Assembly: GCA_963773665.1 (NCBI GenBank) | Contig: CAVZBZ010000002.1 | Span: forward strand, 992,001-1,056,000 | Reading direction: 5' to 3' | Length of the DNA stretch: 64,000 bases | DNA from: DATJLY01 sp963773665 | GTDB taxonomy: Bacteria > Pseudomonadota > Alphaproteobacteria > ATCC43930 > CGMCC-115725 | In this document: positions 25,546 to 33,950 of the stretch, piece after piece | How positions within the stretch are numbered: the first letter of the stretch is position 1 | Layout of the letters: the number at the start of each line of letters is the position of its first letter | Notes under the pieces: generated by a model | Databases searched by the model: none | What the model was told of the DNA's origin: nothing | Seen by the model: only the letters and a program-made list of their open reading frames with translations | Program-made: the position numbers and the translations under genes

Positions 25546-26541
25546 CTAGCGCACGAAGTCGTTGGTGTAGAGCCCGTCCATCGATTTCACGGTGTCCTCG
25601 GGCTTGACCACGCCGGCCGCGACGCTGAACTTCTCCGAATTTTGCAGCGCGGCGGGATCGATACGCGGAACCGCGGCGGTCGCGCCGCGCAGCGTGTCGA
25701 AGGCCGGCTGAAGCACGCTGTCGGCGGTTTGCGGAAAGCGCTTCTTCAGAAGCGCCAGCGCGTCCTGCGGATGCTCGCGGATGTAGCTGTCGGCGGCGGC
25801 GAGGCCGGCGACCATCGCGCTACAGACGGGCGCGTGGTCGCGGCAAAGATCGGGCCGCGTCATCACGATGCCGTAGGCGAAGGGAATGAGCTCCGGCACG
25901 TCGCCGCGCGGGCTCGACGCGATCAGCACCGCGCTCCCCGACGCGACCGCTGCCGTGGTCCATGGCAATGACGCGCTGAACCCGTCGATCGAATGGCTCT
26001 CGAGCGCCGCCGGCATGTTGGGCGCGACGAGCGGCGCCACCTTCATGTCCTTTTCCGGATCGAGGCCCGCCTTGATGGCGACGAGCTGCAGGAAGGCGTG
26101 GATGTTGGTGTAGATGCCGTCCACCGCCATCGAGCGGCCCTTCAGGAGCTTTGCGCGCTCAGGCAACGGCGCTGCGGGATTGAAGCCGCCTGCGTCCGCC
26201 AGGTCCTTGCGCAGCACGATCTCCATCATCGGCCGGTCGAGCAGGTTGGCGACGGCGAGCATGCGCTGGCCGCGGCTTGCCGCGCGCAGGAACGTGCTGG
26301 CGGTGGTGATGGTGAAATCGACCGAGCCCGCGATCACCGCATTGGGGCTGCCGACGCCGGCGATCACCACGGTCTTGACCTCGAGCCCCTGCTTTGCCCA
26401 GAGGCCCAAATCCTGCGCGATATAGGCCGACGAGAAGGTGAGGCTCGTGGTCGGCAGCGCAAGGCTCGATTGCAGCGTCTCGGCGCGGGCCGGTATCGAA
26501 GCGGCGAGGAGCAGTGCCCCAAGGGCAAGCCGGCGCATCAT
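25546..26541 (-). CDS. Periplasmic ABC-transporter substrate-binding protein, NMT1/SsuA-like
   Basis: A 331-aa precursor with signal peptide MMRRLALGALLLAASIPARA. The mature pattern SSAYIAQDLGLWAKQGLEVKTV, then GSVDFTITTASTFLRAA is the NMT1/SsuA fold. ATG 26541 overlaps the upstream esterase stop (ATGA). As with the other NMT1-like protein at 6341, no permease or ATPase is nearby. The two proteins are the same length but differ in sequence. Confidence 0.87.
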   Translation of the reverse strand: MMRRLALGALLLAASIPARAETLQSSLALPTTSLTFSSAYIAQDLGLWAKQGLEVKTVVIAGVGSPNAVIAGSVDFTITTASTFLRAASRGQRMLAVANLLDRPMMEIVLRKDLADAGGFNPAAPLPERAKLLKGRSMAVDGIYTNIHAFLQLVAIKAGLDPEKDMKVAPLVAPNMPAALESHSIDGFSASLPWTTAAVASGSAVLIASSPRGDVPELIPFAYGIVMTRPDLCRDHAPVCSAMVAGLAAADSYIREHPQDALALLKKRFPQTADSVLQPAFDTLRGATAAVPRIDPAALQNSEKFSVAAGVVKPEDTVKSMDGLYTNDFVR

Positions 26542-27638
26542 CGCGCTTCCGCCATCGCCCTGTCGGTCCAGGCGATGATCTGCGCCGCGATCTCGTGGCT
26601 GTTCTTTTCCATCATCATGACGTGACTGTTGCCTCCGATGCCGTGGTCGGCGAGCTTGAGCCAGGTCGGATGGATGCCCGCCTGCTCCAGGTACTTCACC
26701 GTGCAGTGGTCGTAGGGCGCGTGATACGACGCTTCGGACGTCACCACCAGCACCGGAATTTCGCGCAGGTTTGGGAGCTGGCGCGCGGGCGCGGCCTGCT
26801 CGAAGCAGCGCACGAGCCCCGCCCCGTCGGCCTTGTCCTGCTGGACGAAGCGCAGCTCGGCCGCGTCCTTCGCCGCCGGCGCATAGGTGAGCGGCACGTC
26901 GGTGATGCCCCAGCCGAGCGCCACGCCGCCGTCCTTGAACCAGTCTGGCGCGCCGGTGAACTGCACGGCATGGAACGGCGGCCCGTTCGGCTCGATCGCG
27001 AGGATCGCCTTGACGCGCTCGGGGCGTTGGTCGGCGACCGGCCAGACGAAGGCGCCGGCCTGCGAATGCACGAGAAGGATCGCCGGGCCGATCTTGTCGA
27101 TGAGTGCCACGAGCGCCGCGGTGTTGAGCTCCTGCTGGCGGTGAAAGCTCTTGATCGACGGGATCTGCGAGGAGACGAGCTGCTGCACCGCCGGATCGTC
27201 GTGCGTGCCGCTGCCGGGCCATTGCGTGTGCAGATGCGCCTGCGGCCAGGCGTTGAATTTCTCTTGCGCGACATAGCGCAGCTGGTTGTTCGCCATGTCG
27301 GTCGGCTCGACCGGCCCGTAGATCTCGGGGTAATAGGGCGAGCGCCCCTTGCCGACCTGGTCCACGACATAGACTTCATAGCCCGCGCGCGCGAAGCGCT
27401 GCGCCCAGCCCTCGCGCCCGTCGGGCGTGCCGGTGTAGTTCGTGCCGGACATGGTGCCGCCATGCACCATCACGACCGGCCAGGGATGGCGCTTCTTCGC
27501 CGGGATCATGTATTCGGCATAGATCTGCCCGACAGTGTAGTGCTTGCCGCCGATCGTCTCGACATGGCCGCCGGCATAGAGCCAGCCGGTCTTCTCGAGC
27601 ACCAGCGGCCCTTCGGCCTTGTCAGAGGTGTCTGTCAT
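26538..27638 (-). CDS. Alpha/beta-hydrolase esterase
   Basis: A 366-aa hydrolase without signal peptide. VVMVHGGTMSGTNYTGTPDGREGW is the oxyanion region, Ser192 in LLVHSQAGAF the nucleophile, and a His in GGNSHVMMMEKN near the end completes the triad. Its ATG at 27638 is the CAT of an extragenic palindrome, so the leader is the palindrome itself and there is no clear ribosome site. Confidence 0.86.
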   Translation of the reverse strand: MTDTSDKAEGPLVLEKTGWLYAGGHVETIGGKHYTVGQIYAEYMIPAKKRHPWPVVMVHGGTMSGTNYTGTPDGREGWAQRFARAGYEVYVVDQVGKGRSPYYPEIYGPVEPTDMANNQLRYVAQEKFNAWPQAHLHTQWPGSGTHDDPAVQQLVSSQIPSIKSFHRQQELNTAALVALIDKIGPAILLVHSQAGAFVWPVADQRPERVKAILAIEPNGPPFHAVQFTGAPDWFKDGGVALGWGITDVPLTYAPAAKDAAELRFVQQDKADGAGLVRCFEQAAPARQLPNLREIPVLVVTSEASYHAPYDHCTVKYLEQAGIHPTWLKLADHGIGGNSHVMMMEKNSHEIAAQIIAWTDRAMAEAR

Positions 27639-27698
27639 TGCGAGCGCAGCGAAGCAATCTTCCGGGGATTGCTTCGTCGCTTCGCTCCTCGCAATGAC
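27634..27698. repeat. Extragenic palindrome (GTCATTGCGAGCGCAGCGAAGCAAT family)
   Basis: Inverted repeat with arms 27634-27658 and 27668-27698, each carrying GTCATTGCGAG and GAAGCAAT or complements. Its left end contributes the start codon of the esterase gene. Confidence 0.88.
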
Positions 27699-27716
27699 GC
27701 CGCGCGGAAAACGCGC

Positions 27717-28946
27717 CTACTGCGCGGCGGTGCGCATCGCCTTGCGGGCGAGCTTGGCGTCCGACAGTTTCGGCTCGAGATTGAAGAGCCGCAGCGCGTT
27801 GCCGCCGAGGATGTTGCGCTTCTGCTGTTCGTTGAGGAACGGCAGGTCGTAGATCGTGCTCGGCAGGTCCATGTCCCAGTGCGGATAGTCCGAGGAATAG
27901 AGGAGCTGCGTGTCGGCCTTCAGAAGCTCGAAGGTGAGCTCGAGCGCCTTGCGGTTGTCCACCATCTCCATCGGCTGCGTCGTGTAGTACATGTCGCGCA
28001 TGTAGTCCGACGGCTTCTTCTTCAGGAGCGGCACCTCGGAGCTGCGCATCATGTATTCGTTGTCGAGGCGCTGCATCAGGAACGGCAGCCACGCGAGCCC
28101 GCTCTCGATCCACAGGACCTTGAGATTGGGATAGCGCTCGGGCATCGCGTTCACGATCCAGTTGGTGAGGTGAACGACGTTGTACCAGGTGAAGCCAAGC
28201 GCATGGACGGCGATGAAGCGGTTGCACAGCTCCATCGTCCGGTCGCCGCCCCACATGAAGCCGGAGTGGAAGCCGAGCGGCAGCTTGCGCTCCTGCAGCA
28301 TGCTGTAGGTGCGGGCATAGCAGTTGTCCCACACGCCCTTGTAGCGCGGCGCCGTGACGCAGAATCCGACGACGCCCGGCTTGTCGCCGAGCTCTTCGAT
28401 CATACGCTCGCATTCCTCGGGCGCATTGAACGGCAGATAGAGGCTAGCCTTGATGCGCGGCTCGGCCGATGTGACGTTTTCGACGAGCCAGCGGTTGTAC
28501 GCCCGCGCCAGCGCCACTTCGACCTCCACGCGCGGGGTCAGGCCCAAGGACAGCATCGGCGTCGGGAAGAGGCAGGTCTGATCGACGCCGAACGCGTCCA
28601 TCCAGCGCCTGGTCAGCGTGATGTCGCGCTGGGTCCCGCCGGGCGTCTTCTCCTTGTGGCGGCCCTTGTAGCGCGTCACGCGCCCGGCCATCTCCTGGTA
28701 CGAGCCGCGCGGCGAGGTGATGCCGCCCTCGCGGATGCCCTGGATCTTCGCCTGGTGGCGCATCACCGGATCCTCGATATATTCGAGGATCTGCTGGAAC
28801 GACTCGGTCTCGTAATGGTGCGAGTCGACGTCGACGATGCAGAAATCCTCGTATTTGCGCTTGGCCGACTGCTCGGCCGCGTGCGCGAGCAGGGTCGGCG
28901 TGTCGAATTCCTCGAGCGAGTGGTCGCGGAAACTCACCGTATCCAT
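27717..28946 (-). CDS. Amidohydrolase-family protein (ACMSD/LigW-like), copy A
   Basis: A 409-aa metal-dependent TIM-barrel enzyme. The metal-binding start is IVDVDSHHYE, later His residues are in GFHSG and VHALGF, and the final metal Asp is in SSDYPHWDMD. Relatives are decarboxylases (ACMSD, gamma-resorcylate type) or hydrolases. It shares many segments with the product at 30222 (LFPTPML, WIESGLAWLPF, EYMMRSSE). It is cotranscribed with a small protein and a Rieske ferredoxin upstream. Confidence 0.9.
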   Translation of the reverse strand: MDTVSFRDHSLEEFDTPTLLAHAAEQSAKRKYEDFCIVDVDSHHYETESFQQILEYIEDPVMRHQAKIQGIREGGITSPRGSYQEMAGRVTRYKGRHKEKTPGGTQRDITLTRRWMDAFGVDQTCLFPTPMLSLGLTPRVEVEVALARAYNRWLVENVTSAEPRIKASLYLPFNAPEECERMIEELGDKPGVVGFCVTAPRYKGVWDNCYARTYSMLQERKLPLGFHSGFMWGGDRTMELCNRFIAVHALGFTWYNVVHLTNWIVNAMPERYPNLKVLWIESGLAWLPFLMQRLDNEYMMRSSEVPLLKKKPSDYMRDMYYTTQPMEMVDNRKALELTFELLKADTQLLYSSDYPHWDMDLPSTIYDLPFLNEQQKRNILGGNALRLFNLEPKLSDAKLARKAMRTAAQ

Positions 28947-28958
28947 GCGTTGGCTCCT

Positions 28959-29312
28959 CTAGGAGGGGACTTCGGAATCGGAATCGACGTGGCGCTTGCG
29001 CTTGCCGAGACTCGTCCAGGACTGCCACAGGCCCAATTCGAAGACGAGCGAATTGACCGCCTCGAGCATCGCCGTGCAGCCGATCATCACGTCGGTGACG
29101 GTGACGCCCATGTTGCGGGCAAAGGGCGATGGCGGGTCGCCTTCCTGGGCCTTGGCGCCATAGGCGCGAATTCCAGCGGCGAGGACCGAGCCCAACGCCT
29201 CGTCGGGGATGTCGGCCAGCCGATTCTCGTCGACCGCCTCGGCCATGAGGCCGGCGAGCTCGCTCGCCAGCTCCGACATGCGCGTGCGCTTGTCGGATTC
29301 AGATTGCGACAT
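28959..29312 (-). CDS. Small hypothetical protein between ferredoxin and amidohydrolase
   Basis: A 117-aa protein of unknown function, mostly helical by eye. The end VTVTDVMIGCTAMLEAVNSLV is the most distinctive part. GGAGAGGTGT precedes ATG 29312. It overlaps the ferredoxin gene by 14 bp and ends 12 bp before the amidohydrolase start, so all three are cotranscribed. The paralogous module on the other side (29841-31466) has no counterpart. Confidence 0.75.
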   Translation of the reverse strand: MSQSESDKRTRMSELASELAGLMAEAVDENRLADIPDEALGSVLAAGIRAYGAKAQEGDPPSPFARNMGVTVTDVMIGCTAMLEAVNSLVFELGLWQSWTSLGKRKRHVDSDSEVPS

Positions 29313-29664
29313 ACACCTCTCCGTTGCGCTCGACGACGTTGAATTTCTGCAACCGCACGCGCGGATTGCAAACATGCGTGCCGTCGGCCAAATGATACTC
29401 ATAGCCGTGCCACGGGCAGACGATGTGCATGTCCGCCTCGTCGAATTTCTGGCCGAGATACATGCCGTCCTTGCCGATCACGTCCACCACCTGCGGCATG
29501 CGCACGCCTTCGCAGGCGGGTCCGCCCTGGTGCGGGCAATGATTGCGATAGGCGTAATACTTGCCGGCATAGCGGATGACGCCGACCTCGACCTCGCCCG
29601 AGCGCACGATCCGTACGCTGCCATCGGCGATTTCGCCCTCCCGGCACACCAAGACTTCGGCCAT
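29299..29664 (-). CDS. Rieske-type [2Fe-2S] ferredoxin, copy A
   Basis: A 121-aa Rieske protein with ligands Cys43/His45 (CPHQGG) and Cys83/His86 (CPWHG). It lacks an oxygenase domain, so it should act as an electron carrier. It is first in a run with a small protein and an amidohydrolase. The divergent gene at 29841 encodes a second Rieske protein of identical length with identically placed ligands. Confidence 0.91.
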   Translation of the reverse strand: MAEVLVCREGEIADGSVRIVRSGEVEVGVIRYAGKYYAYRNHCPHQGGPACEGVRMPQVVDVIGKDGMYLGQKFDEADMHIVCPWHGYEYHLADGTHVCNPRVRLQKFNVVERNGEVYVAI

Positions 29665-29840
29665 TTTTCTCCCGATCCTTTCACGACTGGCTTACGGGCG
29701 CCCCTCTTGCGCCGCCGCGAGGGTAAGACCCGCCTCCGTGGCCCGTCAATTGGCTTGTCCGGCATGTGCGTTATCTGAAACGGGCGCTTGACCCCCGGCG
29801 AGCCGTGCCTGATCCTCGCCGGGACGCGAAGGGGCAGGAC

Positions 29841-30206
29841 ATGGTCGACGTTTTCGTGTGCAAATCGGGCGAATTGAAGGACGGCGAGGTGCGCATCGTC
29901 GCCGCCAACGAGACCGAGGTCGGGGTCTATCGCCGGGACGGAAAATACTATGCTTACCGCAACCAATGCGCACACCAGGGCGGGCCCGCCTGCGAGGGCG
30001 TGATGCTGCCCAAGGTGGAGGACGTGCTGGCGCCCGACCGCACCCATATGGGCCAGCGGTTCGACGAAGCCGAGATGCACATCGTCTGCCCCTGGCACGG
30101 CTGGGAATACAAGCTCGAGAGCGGCGAGTGCGCGACCGATCGCCGCATCCGGCTGCAACGCTTTCCCGTCAAGGAACGGGACGGCGCGATCTACATCGCC
30201 CTCTGA
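29841..30206 (+). CDS. Rieske-type [2Fe-2S] ferredoxin, copy B
   Basis: A 121-aa paralogue of copy A: Cys43/His45 in CAHQGG and Cys83/His86 in CPWHG, with shared GKYYAYRN, HQGGPACEGV and MHIVCPWHG. ATG 29841 follows GGGGCAGGAC; the frame is open upstream but carries no Rieske homology. It lies 15 bp before amidohydrolase copy B. The 176 bp between the two divergent copies should hold both promoters. Confidence 0.91.
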   Translation: MVDVFVCKSGELKDGEVRIVAANETEVGVYRRDGKYYAYRNQCAHQGGPACEGVMLPKVEDVLAPDRTHMGQRFDEAEMHIVCPWHGWEYKLESGECATDRRIRLQRFPVKERDGAIYIAL

Positions 30207-30221
30207 GAAGGGATAAGGGAC

Positions 30222-31466
30222 ATGGATACGCTCGACATCAAATACCGCGAACCCGCGGCCGAGGAATTCGACAGCCGCACGCTCCTGAAGAACGCCGAGC
30301 GCCAGGCGCGGCAGCGGCATTACGAGGACACGCTCATCATCGACGTGGACGCGCACCACTACGAGAACGAATCGTTCGACCAGATCGTGCCGTTCATCGA
30401 GGACCCGATCATCCGCCACACGGCGAGCGCCAAGAAGGGCATGAGCGCCGGGCGGCCGACCTTGATGAACTCGCAGGTGGGGTTCCAGGACGTGGGCGGC
30501 CGCGTCACGCGCTACACGCTGCGCCGGACCGAGAAGGTCCCGCCAAGCCCACACCGCGACGTGACGCTGACCAAGCGCTGGATGGACGCGATCGGCATCG
30601 ACATGATCTGCCTCTTTCCGACGCCGATGCTCAATCTCGGCCTCCATCCCAGCGTCGAGATCGAGGTGGCGATCGCGCGGGCCTACAACACCTGGCTGTG
30701 CGAGACCATTCTCGCCAGCGAGCCCCGGCTTTGCTCGATGCTCTATCTGCCGTTCAACGATCCCGAAGCCACCTACAAAATGGTCAAGGATTTCGGGCAC
30801 CGCAAAGGCGTCGTCGGATTCATGGTGACGTCGGCGCGCTACAAGCCCGTGTACGACAACGCCTATATGAAGACCTATGCGCTGATGGAGGAGATGAATC
30901 TGCCGCTGTCGTTCCATGCGGCCTATAGCTGGGACGACCGGCTCGTCGGCAATTCCAACCGCTTCATCACGGTGCACGCGCTGGGCTTCACCGTGTTCAA
31001 CATGGTGAACCTCGCCAACTGGATCGTGAACGGCCTGCCGGAGCGGTTCCCGAAGCTCAAGGTGATGTGGATCGAAAGCGGGCTCGCCTGGCTCCCCTTC
31101 ATGATGCAGCGCTTCGACAACGAATACATGATGCGCAGCTCGGAATGCCCGGCGCTCAAGATGAAGCCCAGCGACTACATGCGGCAGATGTATTTCAGCT
31201 CGCAGCCGATGGAGATGGTCGGCAACCGCACCGCGCTCGAAGAGACGTTCAAGATGATGAGCGCCGAGACGCAGCTCTGCTACGCGTCCGACTATCCGCA
31301 CTGGGACATGGATCTGCCGAGCACGATCTACGACCTGCCGTTCCTCGGCGAACAGGCAAAGCGCAACATCCTCGGCGAGAACGCGCGCAAGCTCTTCAAC
31401 CTCGATCCGGTGTGGTCGGAGTGGAAGATCGCGGCGCGCGCGGCGAAGCAGGCGGCGGCGCAGTAG
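30222..31466 (+). CDS. Amidohydrolase-family protein (ACMSD/LigW-like), copy B
   Basis: A 414-aa paralogue of the protein at 27717, with the same metal motifs: IIDVDAHHYE, SFHAAYSW in place of GFHSGFMW, VHALGF, and ASDYPHWDMD. The identical DMDLPSTIYDLPFL near the C-terminus of both copies shows recent common descent. The pocket-facing SFHAAYSW difference suggests related but distinct substrates. Confidence 0.9.
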   Translation: MDTLDIKYREPAAEEFDSRTLLKNAERQARQRHYEDTLIIDVDAHHYENESFDQIVPFIEDPIIRHTASAKKGMSAGRPTLMNSQVGFQDVGGRVTRYTLRRTEKVPPSPHRDVTLTKRWMDAIGIDMICLFPTPMLNLGLHPSVEIEVAIARAYNTWLCETILASEPRLCSMLYLPFNDPEATYKMVKDFGHRKGVVGFMVTSARYKPVYDNAYMKTYALMEEMNLPLSFHAAYSWDDRLVGNSNRFITVHALGFTVFNMVNLANWIVNGLPERFPKLKVMWIESGLAWLPFMMQRFDNEYMMRSSECPALKMKPSDYMRQMYFSSQPMEMVGNRTALEETFKMMSAETQLCYASDYPHWDMDLPSTIYDLPFLGEQAKRNILGENARKLFNLDPVWSEWKIAARAAKQAAAQ

Positions 31467-31483
31467 GCGCCCCGCCTATTCTC

Positions 31484-32053
31484 TCAGCGCCGGGAACGAG
31501 CCGCCCGGCGCCAGGAGACGCCCATCAATCCGGCGAGCATCGAGCCGAAGAGCCATGCGCTCGGCGGCTCGGGAACCGCCGGCGGCGGATCGACAGCGGA
31601 GAAGCTCACGGCCACCCCCGATCCCTGGTCCGCCCAATCCCAATAATTGCTGCCGTCGAAGAACAGGTTGTAGTCGTTGCCGGCGGTGCCGAACAGAAGG
31701 CCGTCGTCGTCGAAAAAGGCCGCGGCCGGCGAGGCAGCGCCCTGGGGATAGAAATCGTTGTCGTAAATGAAATAGCCGTCCGCTGAATATTCTGCGGCGC
31801 CCACCCCGCCGATAAGCCCGGTGATGGGCAGTCCGTTGACCTGGCCGTCAACGGAAAGAATATCGTAGGCCTCGGGCAACGGCGCAGCGGGATCGGGTGT
31901 GTTGGAGGTGATCAGCGTGCCGCTGCCGGAGATGTCGTCGCCGGTGAAGGAAAACGTGAAATAGAGCACGCCCGCACGCACCGGGCCCGCCACGGCGACC
32001 AAGGCCAATATGGCCAGCGCCAGCGCCGACCTCGCAAGTGCCTGCTTCGGCAT
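31484..32053 (-). CDS. PEP-CTERM sorting-domain protein
   Basis: A 189-aa exported protein. It has an N-terminal signal peptide (ALARSALALAILALVAVAGPVRA), a beta-rich, Gly/Asp-rich middle, and a C-terminal PEP-CTERM signal: VPEPPSAW, a hydrophobic helix, then the basic end RRAARSRR. Such proteins are cut and anchored by an exosortase and are linked to exopolysaccharide. No exosortase gene is in the window. The role is unknown. Confidence 0.85.
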   Translation of the reverse strand: MPKQALARSALALAILALVAVAGPVRAGVLYFTFSFTGDDISGSGTLITSNTPDPAAPLPEAYDILSVDGQVNGLPITGLIGGVGAAEYSADGYFIYDNDFYPQGAASPAAAFFDDDGLLFGTAGNDYNLFFDGSNYWDWADQGSGVAVSFSAVDPPPAVPEPPSAWLFGSMLAGLMGVSWRRAARSRR

Positions 32054-32193
32054 GACTTCAATCCCTGGTTGGGCGGGGCAGTCGCTAAAGCCCGCCTTAA
32101 CTGCCACGTACTACGGGGCAGCTCCCAACTGGGATCAGTCGATAGTGACTTGCATCACATCGCTAAATTGTCGCAGCCACGGGGCAACGTCCG

Positions 32194-33583
32194 TCAGTCG
32201 CCGGCCGCGGCGGCGCTGTCGAGCGCGGCGCGCTGGCCCAATCCCGTGCCCTTGAAGCGCACGACATAGAGCCGCGCCAGCCAGAAGCAGATGACGGCGC
32301 CGAGCACGAACGGGATCGCCGCGATGAGGAAGAGCTGCTGGATCGGCAGATGGTGCGCGATCAGCACGCCGCCCAGCACCGGGCCGATGATCGCGCCGAC
32401 CCTGCCCATGCCCAACGCCCAGCCCGTCCCGTTCGAGCGGAACGAGGTCGGATAGATCGACGCCGCGGTGGCGTTGATGCCACCCTGGAGGCCCAGGACG
32501 CACACGCCGGCGAAGAACTCGACCGTCAGCAGAAGCGGCCGCGAGATCGGCCCGACATAGCCGATGAGCGCCACGGCCGGGATTGCCAAGGTGAACATGA
32601 TGGCAATTGGCCACAGGCCCTTGCGGTCGATCGGCACGCACAGCGCCCACGAGCCGAACGTGGCGCCGATCTGGAACACGGTCTGTGCGATCGCCGCCTG
32701 CGACATCGGCAGGTGCGCTGCGCTCAGGAGGAACGGCGTCCAGCTCGACGAGGAAGAAATAGCCCATCAGATTGAAGATGAAGAGGAGCCACAGGAGCGG
32801 CGTGATGAGCGCCAACCCGTCGGCGAAGAGGTGCTTCGGCGACAGGCCGCGGTACTGCTTCTCGTCGGCGATGGTGAAAGTCGTGTCGGCGCCGAACGAA
32901 AGATCGGGCCGCATGCGCTTCAATAGCCGCAGCAGGTCGTCGCGGCGCGAGGGCGTGATGGTGAGGTACTTGATCAATTCCGGCAATCCGAGCCAGCAGA
33001 TGAGCGCCACGACGAGCGGCCCCACGCCGCCGATCATGAACAGAATCTGCCAGCCGTGCGTCGGCACGAGGAGCGCCGCCACCGGACCCGGTAATCCTCC
33101 GCCGAAGCCCACGCCGACGAAGCTCACGATGATGAGCGTGGCGCGGAAATTGCGCGGCGCGAATTCGCCGACGAGCGCGATGATGTTCGGCATGAAGCCG
33201 CCGATGCCGATGCCGGCGAGGAGCCGCAGCAGCGCGATCTGCCCGATCGAATTCGTCAGCACGGTGAGCCAGGTGAAGATGCCGAAGCTGACGAGCGAGA
33301 GGTTGATCGCGTGCTTCCGGCCGATGCGGTCGCCGAGCGCACCCAAGGCCGGGGCGCCGATCAGCATGCCCAAGAGGCTCGCGCTCAAGGCCGGCCCGAG
33401 CGACGCCTGATCGGTGATGTGCCAATCCCTGACCAGCGACGGAATGGCAAAGCCCAAAGCAGCGATGTCATAGCCGTCGATCATGACGATGAAGAAGGCG
33501 AAGACCACGAGGCCGATGTGAAAGCGGCTGACGCCGCGCTCGTCGATGAGCCGCGTCACGTCGACGGTGCGAACCTGTGCCAT
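32194..33583 (-). pseudogene. MFS transporter, aromatic acid:H+ symporter family (frameshifted as read)
   Basis: The N-terminal part (IDGYDIAALGFAIPSLVRDW, GMLIGAPALGALGDRIGRKH) matches the AAHS group (PcaK, BenK, MhbT), which imports aromatic acids. The frame breaks near 32746; the C-terminal six helices (MSQAAIAQTVFQIGATFGSW onward) lie in another frame. Dropping one base gives an intact 462-aa permease. GGGAGGATAGG precedes ATG 33583. It is either a sequencing error or a recent mutation. Confidence 0.87.
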
Positions 33584-33709
33584 CCTATCCTCCCGCGCGG
33601 CGCCGTCTTGCGCGGCGCATTTTTCGTTGTCCATGACAAACCAATTCGCCGCCCGCGTCAATCGCAAGCTGGGGTTGGATCGCCCGGCCGAGAGACTATG
33701 TTAGTGAGG

Positions 33710-33895
33710 ATGGCCGACGATCAGAACATCGAATTCACCAACCAGCCCCTCCACGTCGTGTTCGAGCAGCAGGTGCGCGAGATGCTCGACCGCGCCGATC
33801 TGACCGAAGAGCAGAAGCAGGAGATCATGGTGGCGCTGCAATGCCCGTGCTGCGGCTCGGGCGGATTGTCGCTCTCGGTCAAGCTGAAGGATTGA
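33710..33895 (+). CDS. Small zinc-ribbon-like protein
   Basis: A 61-aa protein. An acidic helix (EQQVREMLDRADLTEEQKQEIM) precedes CPCCGSGG, a likely half zinc ribbon, and the strand LSLSVKLKD. Start ATG 33710 or, in frame, ATG 33698. I do not recognise the family. It stands alone between an MFS gene and hyuB. Confidence 0.65.
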   Translation: MADDQNIEFTNQPLHVVFEQQVREMLDRADLTEEQKQEIMVALQCPCCGSGGLSLSVKLKD

Positions 33896-33900
33896 AACCC

Positions 33901-33947
33901 GTGCGTCCTGAGCGAAGTCCCGAAGGGGCGAAGTCGAAGGACGCAGC
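33901..33947. repeat. Extragenic palindrome (GTGCGTCC...GGACGCA family)
   Basis: Imperfect inverted repeat with GTGCGTCCT and AGGACGCA arms around a CCCGAAGGGG centre. It fills the gap between two convergent genes and is a diverged relative of the perfect repeat at 39055. Confidence 0.8.
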
Positions 33948-33950
33948 GTT

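Noticed and set aside
26514..29342. 942-codon open frame on the plus strand
   Set aside because: Antisense to the esterase and amidohydrolase, both of which carry full family motifs; no homology and no ribosome site.
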